The notes under the pieces: generated by a model | The model's database searches: none | Told to the model about the DNA's origin: nothing | The model's input: only the letters and a program-made list of their open reading frames with translations | In this document: in pieces, positions 40,742 to 47,959 of the stretch | Layout of the letters: every line of letters begins with the position of its first letter | Numbering within the stretch: the stretch's first letter is position 1 | Made by a program: the position numbers and the translations under genes | NCBI GenBank assembly: GCA_034096865.1 | Contig: JAWQFJ010017343.1 | Span: forward strand, 77,001-141,000 | Origin: Theodoxus fluviatilis | Lineage: Eukaryota > Mollusca > Gastropoda > Cycloneritida > Neritidae | DNA length: 64,000 nucleotides | Direction of reading: 5' to 3'

Positions 40742-43467
40742 GCACACTGTCACGGCTCAGTTTTTAATATTTTTTTTAATAAAGAAATTTATAAAGAGAA
40801 ATGTTGTGGCATGTGGTGGTACTTTAAGTCCACCTTGCCATATTACACCTTTAAGTGTTTTGCAAGGTCAGCACTTGGTGACTAAGCATATTTCAGAACG
40901 TTTTGCACGTGCTTCTCTACCTTCATGCTGCCATTCTGAACACAGAGATGTAGTATCTCTGACACAGGTTGGTCACGTGACTTCGGCTCCACATTCCAAT
41001 GATTTTACCAATCAAAATTTAGCATGATCAAAAGCCCATTGAGAGTAAAAAGAGACGATTCTATTTCACTCCAATTATTTATCCCAATAGATAAACACAA
41101 ATTTGGTGTTGTAATAAAACTATTCTATGAGATTTTCAGGAAATCATTTGAGAACTACTTTTAGCGCGAACGTCGTCTATAAGGTTGCAAACTGCCTTGA
41201 GCACGTGCGATTGTGTATATAGTAATACACGCAATCTTTGGACCTACTATAAATGCAGCGAAAAGGATTCCTATGGCTCCGGGCTGGTTTCGTGAATCTA
41301 TGGATATACTCTCGCAAGTAAATGCTTTCTGGCCGGAAGCTGTGGTTTAACTGCCTTCACACTGTTTGACGAGCTCCTGGAGTCCACACTTCGATCATTC
41401 GTGTATCGACTGATCTAGAAGGAAGATTTTACTCACTGTTGTCTGTGTTGAACGTTGATCAAATGGAAGTTTCTTCTCTAGGAATCCGTCCGATTCCGAA
41501 GTTCGATATCATCGGAGAGCTCAGAAGCAGTTTTTCTAAGTTTAATCCTTCTAAGCATACATTAAATTAATGATTCCTCATCAGTAAAAGCACTCAGCGG
41601 GTTTCTGTGTGTATCGGTCCAAAAGATTATGCAGACGGGATCGGTTGCCTTACTCGCTCAATGAAGTATAATTGTTGATGTTGTATTCAAAGTCCTTATA
41701 ATTAGTAGAGTTCACAATATTACACTCTTGTGATTCGAATTTTACCGCATACAAGTTTTACATTTATGGGAAAACGATGTTTAGAAAATGAATTGACGAA
41801 AAGATGGCTGCCAGTATCGAGTGTGTCACAACAAGCGGAGGAATACACTCAACGATGTGGTATGCCATTCAGCGTGGCTGAGACTCAGTGTTCAGAATTG
41901 TGGTATGCATGTTATGGAAGAATTAAGGCTATCACGTGACCAACCTGTTGCTGAGACTATATTCACTATAGTCTCAGCCACGCTGAATGTCATGCTGCGT
42001 GTCCCCTGTTGCATGATATCTGCGGGTTCTGGCGCAGGGAATTAATTATATAAAGACCAGTTTTTATTTCCCCAGGAGACAGAAGAAGAATAAAAGATGA
42101 TAAACTAAGAGCTTTTTAAATGTAAGCCCGGTGTGGGCGTTTTTGTAAATTTAGATTTCTTATTAGTAATGTTTCCCCTGTGGGTTCGGGGTAAGAATTG
42201 ACCCACCGCGTCTCTCTGCACGTTTCTTGAGAGGCGAAAACCTAAGAACACCGTGACTTGGTTAGTGTTTGCTCTGGACTGTTCTGGTGATTTTCGTGCC
42301 CGGTGGCCTTGCATGGCCTACAGGGGCTGATGGGCCGTGTGGCTCCATCCATACAGTCCATTGTGGTGTTGGGTGTTTTCAGTTAAGAGATGGAGATGGA
42401 AAAAGATAATTGACTGGGGACTGTGGTGTTAGCCCCGCTGGGCAATTTTTAAAGGTTTTTAATTTGTAACTTCTTTCATTTTTCATTTGTATGTTCTGTT
42501 AGTGGGAGTTTTGTTTGAAAGAGGTTTATGAGTAATTGTGTCGATTGTTTTACGTCGTATTTGGTTTAAGTGGCGTCATTGTCTTTAAATGTGATTAGTG
42601 ACTGAGGAAGGAATTTCCCTTTTTTTTACTGTCTGGTTGGGGATCGAGCCACTTTCCATCTACCCCAACCGTCACACACACACACGCGCGCGCGCGCGCG
42701 CACACACACACACACACCTGTTTTAGAAGAGGGCAGACCGAACATACAAAGGGGCACAACTCCAATTAGGTTGATATGCAGAATACTCTTATAATTATGT
42801 GATGGGGTGGAGGCAAGGTTTGATGGTACAAAATGCCCAGGCATGAGACAAAATCGCTGCTGCTTTTAACAACTTTATTGTTACCCATGGGTATAGGAGC
42901 TCCTGGCTGGTCTGAGGCCTGATGATAATGGCCTGGACCAACCCAAGACCATGGTGGCAGTGGTCTCTCCCCCAGATGGGATGGGGTCTCTCTCATCTGC
43001 CAACAGTCCCTCCTTATCAAAGAAATGCGCGGACCTCAGAGGAACCAGGCTTGGGATCGGCGGTCTTGATCTCAGCCTGTCTCTGGGTTGTGTTTTCCTA
43101 ATGATAGAAACAGGCTTATTGCTGCCTTATACTTACTCGAAATTATTCATACCAAGTGTTGCTTTGATAGGCATAACAAAGTCAACCAAATGAATATTGC
43201 ACCATTGCAATCAGATGTCTTAATTTAGAGAAAGCATCACATTTGTCTCTTGTATCTAACAATTTAGGCATAGCGCGCGAGACCGACAGGAGGGAACTGT
43301 CCATGGTCACAAGTCAAGTTCAATTAACAAACGATAAGGAAAGGCTGCTCTGCGACCCTCCCGGAATGATAAGCTACATAGTAGGCTGGTCTTACAACCT
43401 AGACGACCTGGACATCTGAGACCAGGATACATGATAGAGGGAGGAGAGAGGGGAACACATCTCTGAG

Positions 43468-43530
<63 letters not shown>

Positions 43531-46500
43531 CATGTAAAGACTTCCTGCTTCACTTCACCCGGTCACATATCCCCCCAATCTAACAGTGCTTCGCCCTCGA
43601 AGTACAAGAAAACAATGCCTAGCCTAATCTGGTTCGTTCAGTTGATTACCAGTAGTCATTCAACATAGAAAACAAAAATAGCATCCGAACTTGATACAGC
43701 ATGTTGGGTCAGACATCTTGAAGCGGTCTTAACCATTCAGCAAGTGTCATCAACCTGACATAAAACATACACAACGTGTGCCTCAAATACTAGCTAGAAG
43801 CGGACTTAACCCTTCAACTACATGCAATGAAGCCACAGGTTAAACACTAAATAGTGGTGCTGCACTCAACAGCAACACCCCGCAATGCTCTGACGGCATT
43901 ACGAATTCCACCGTAATAAGACCAATTACGGTGCCACCGCAATATACGTTCTGCCATTATGAACCATAACAGCAGTAGACAAAGACATAAATCCGGCAGG
44001 TGGGAGGTTACATCCCACGAACGAGACCTTGGGTGGTATGTGACCTGAATCCACAAGGCTGTTCAGCCCAGAATACAACATGCACAACAATGAAACTACA
44101 GTCAGAATGACCACTTACAATCAACATATGAACCAATTTTCACACTACGATGCTAACATTTCATTACAAATATGATATATTCAGTATATATTTGATAAGT
44201 ATATTACTTCTAAAGCAACTTTAACAGAAAAATTGTATTACACTGTACTTTTTTTTTCATTACAACTACGTATATGGAAACACAAGTAGACAACGATCTT
44301 CCATTTACAAATCAAAATAGCGACTGCAGAAATTGCCTGTTTCGTTGATCAAATTAATTACTTACAATTGGAGTGTTCATTCCAATGAAGGGAATCGCAT
44401 CCGCGAGTCTTCACAAAACTGTTCGTTGTCTCTCAGCACACACACACAACAAGAAGGGCAAAGCCCATACGACTCACATGCTTGACCTTGATCTTTACAT
44501 GACCTTGACCTTAAGGTGACCTTCAAGGTCAAGGTCAAACAACTAAACCTAGCAATGACATCATACACTAAGAAATGCTTACACATTTTTCTACCAAAAT
44601 ACATGTGACCTTGACCCAAGGTCAAGGTCATCCAAGGTCATGCAACACAAAGCTGTTAATTCAAGACATAGGAAGCACAATGGTGCTTATTGGCACTTTC
44701 TACCATGAGATATAGTCACTTTTAGTGGTTCACTACCCCATTTTGGTCACATTTCATAAGAGTCAAAGTGACCTTGACCTTGATGATATGAGACCAAATG
44801 TGCCTCATGATGAAAGTATAACATGTGCCCCACATAATTATTAAGTTTGAAACAGTTACCTTCCATAGTTCAGGGTCAAGGTCACTTCAAAGTATGTATA
44901 CAATCCAACTTTGAAGAGCTCTTGTGACCTTGACCTTGAAGCAAGGTCAACCAAACTGGTATTAAAAGATAGGGCATACTTTGCCCTATGTCACGACTCG
45001 AGGTGAAATGTGTTATTTTGTTAAGAAGTTTATCATAACCAGGGAGTGCGTTCTATCGATATCGTCTGGGACGAGGTTTGGTGACATTATTTCGTTGACA
45101 AAGGAACGGAGTACTTGCTAAATGTTCGTCTAATAGTAGGGAAACTATTTCGTTGTTAGCAAGAGGCCAAATGAGAATGGCTATGAGGTTTTTTTTTCAA
45201 GGTTAAGAGAAGTGACGTAATAGGAGAGGAGGAGACGTCACGAGAGAGGGGGAGATGGAGGGAGAAAAAACGGCACGGGAGTGGATGGTTGGCAAAGGAT
45301 TGGACTGTGGAGATTGAGGAGGTATGATTTGTGAGTTGGACTGTTGCGGGGAAAAGTGATTGAGGCAGTGAAGAATTTGTGAGTTGGACTGTGGCGGGGA
45401 AAAGTGATTGAGGCAGTGAAGTATTGGTGAGTTGGACTGTGGCGGGGTAAGAGATTGAGGTTTGGACTGTGGAAGGGAAGTGTTTTGGGATTTGGACTGT
45501 GGAAGAGAAGTGTTTGGTGTTTTGGACTGCGGAGGTGAAGTGTTTTGGGATTTGTGCGGCGGAGGTGAAGGGTTTTGTGATTTGAGCTGTGGAGGATGTT
45601 TTTGATTTGAGCTGTGGAGAAGGATTTGCGATTTGTGCTGAGGTGGAGGTTTGGTGAGTTGTGAGGTGGAGGTTTGGTGAGTGGCGATGTGGAGGTGAAG
45701 GTTGGTGATTTGTGCGGCGGAGGGGTTGTGATTTTGAGTTGTGAAGGTGGAGGGGTTGTGATTTTGAGTTGTGAAGGTGGAGGGGTTGTGATTTTGAGTT
45801 GTAAAGGTTTGGTGGATTGTGATGTGGAGGTGAAGGTTTGGTGGATTGTGATGTGGAGGTGAAGGGTTTGTGGTTGGTTCCGTGAAGTGGTGAAGGATTG
45901 GTGATGGTTGCTACAGAGGGGAAGCGGTGAAGTGTTGGTGATTTGTGCTGTGAGCCGAAAGGTGTTGAGTTGTGTGGCGGAGGTGAAGGGTTTTGTGATT
46001 CATGCAGTGGAGGTGTAGGGTTTGAGATTTGCATTGTGGATGGGAAGTCGGTGTGTGGAATTGTTTCTTGGGTCCCTATATGTATTAAACCCTTTATTAT
46101 TCATTTATCTGTGCTTGCGTGTTCTGTAGCGTGTACGTGGTTGTTGTTTTATTTTCCAAGTAGCCCAGGGGTAGGGAAGTGCATTCAATTTACAGGTTGC
46201 GTGAGAATTGTTTGACTAGCCAAATCACCGACCTAGCAGTGTCTTGACGACCCTAGTATACCATATATCGGTGAGGTATCCCAATCTCAAAGACGTCAGA
46301 GGAAATTTGAGAAAATGGTGACATGGATGGCCATGTTTTTTAGGCACAACCCTTTATGGCCGCTGCGGACCTTGACCTTGAAGCAAGGACAAGTCACTAT
46401 GTATGTTTTTTTGAGGCCTTGTCATCATACACCATCATGCCACATTTGGTATTGATAGACTTAATGGTCTCCGAGAAAAATCCAACGTTAAAGTTTTTGG

Positions 46501-47893
46501 ACGCCCGGACGCCCGAAACGGGTGATACATAGACTCATCTTTTGCTTCGCACGTGAGTCAAAAAACGCAACCGCGAAGACGGACAGCTCACACAATAACC
46601 GATGATGTTTCATCGACGTGCATGCGTCCTGTGAGGCCGGTCGTGTTGAGTCATTGCCCAGCCCGTTGATTTTAGCATTCCCCCCCCCCCCCCAAAAGGT
46701 GAGGCATCTGCCTATCTCAGTGGTGATGACGGTGGGCTTGACTGCGTGGTTACCGGTCTCATCAAAGGCAGGTTTGGATCGGGTGTCTCCGGCAGTGGGA
46801 CGCTGGCATGTTGTCGGCTCAACTTCAGGATGTTGTTGTGGCAAGGGATTGCTCAGTTGCGACAAGGATGGAAGCTGTCGGTGCAGACTACTGAGGGGGT
46901 TCGTGAACTGCAGCGTGGCACTGACCATTTTCCTGTCGTTAGCGGAGGTTGAGGGCAAGTCCGAAAAAGTTGTCAAGATGGCGGATGCTTCCAGCTGGAG
47001 GCGTCTGAATTGCGAATGGAGGAAGGGACTTTTAGTCTTTCCTTTCCATGAAAGCGTTAGGCTCCGCTGTTATTCAGAAAGTTCTGGAACGAGCACGTTG
47101 TCTCACCCTGCTCCGCAGGACCATTTGTGATGGGGTGGAGCAGGTTTGTGGTACAAGGCCCGGATGAGACAAAATCGCTCTGCTTTTACAACTTTATTGT
47201 TCCTCGTGGTAGGGCTCCTGGCTGTCTGGGCCTGACGATAATGGCCTGGACTAACCCAGACCGTGGTGGCAGTGGTTCTCTCCTCTATATCAGGATCGGT
47301 CTGGTGACAGTGGTCTTCTCCCCAGATGGGATGAGGTCTCTCTCGACCTCCCGACAGTCCCTCCTTATCAAAGAAATGCGTGGACCTCAGGGGAGCCAGG
47401 CTTGGGATCATCAGCCTGTCTCTGGATTGTGTTTTCCTAATGATAGAAAACGGCTCATTGCTGCCTTATACTTATTGGAAATTATTCACACCAAGTGTTG
47501 CCTCGATAGGCATAACAAAGTCAACCGAATGAATATTGCACCATTGCAATCAGATGTCTTAATTTAGAGAAAGCATCAAAATTGTCTCTTGTATTTAACA
47601 ATTTAGGCATAGAGCGCAAGAACAACAGGAGGGAACTGTCCGTGGTCACATGTCAAGTTCAGTTAACAAACGATAAGGAAAGGCCACTCTGTGACCCTCC
47701 CGGACTGATAAGCCACATAGTAGGCTGGTCTTACACCTAGACGACCTGGGCTCTGAGACCAGGATACAATGATAGAGGGAGGCGAGTAGGGGGAACCACA
47801 TGTCTGAGGGTGGGAGTGGGTGGGGGGTGGGTGGTGGGTGGGTGGGGAGGGGGAGAGAGAGAGGAGAGAGGTAGAGGGAGAGAGAGAGAGAGA

Positions 47894-47927
<34 letters not shown>

Positions 47928-47928
47928 A

Positions 47929-47959
<31 letters not shown>

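Noticed and set aside
45156..46034. 292-codon Pro/Ser-rich minus-strand protein
   Set aside because: Read-through of degenerate ~30-bp repeats in the solo LTR-like insertion; no domain.
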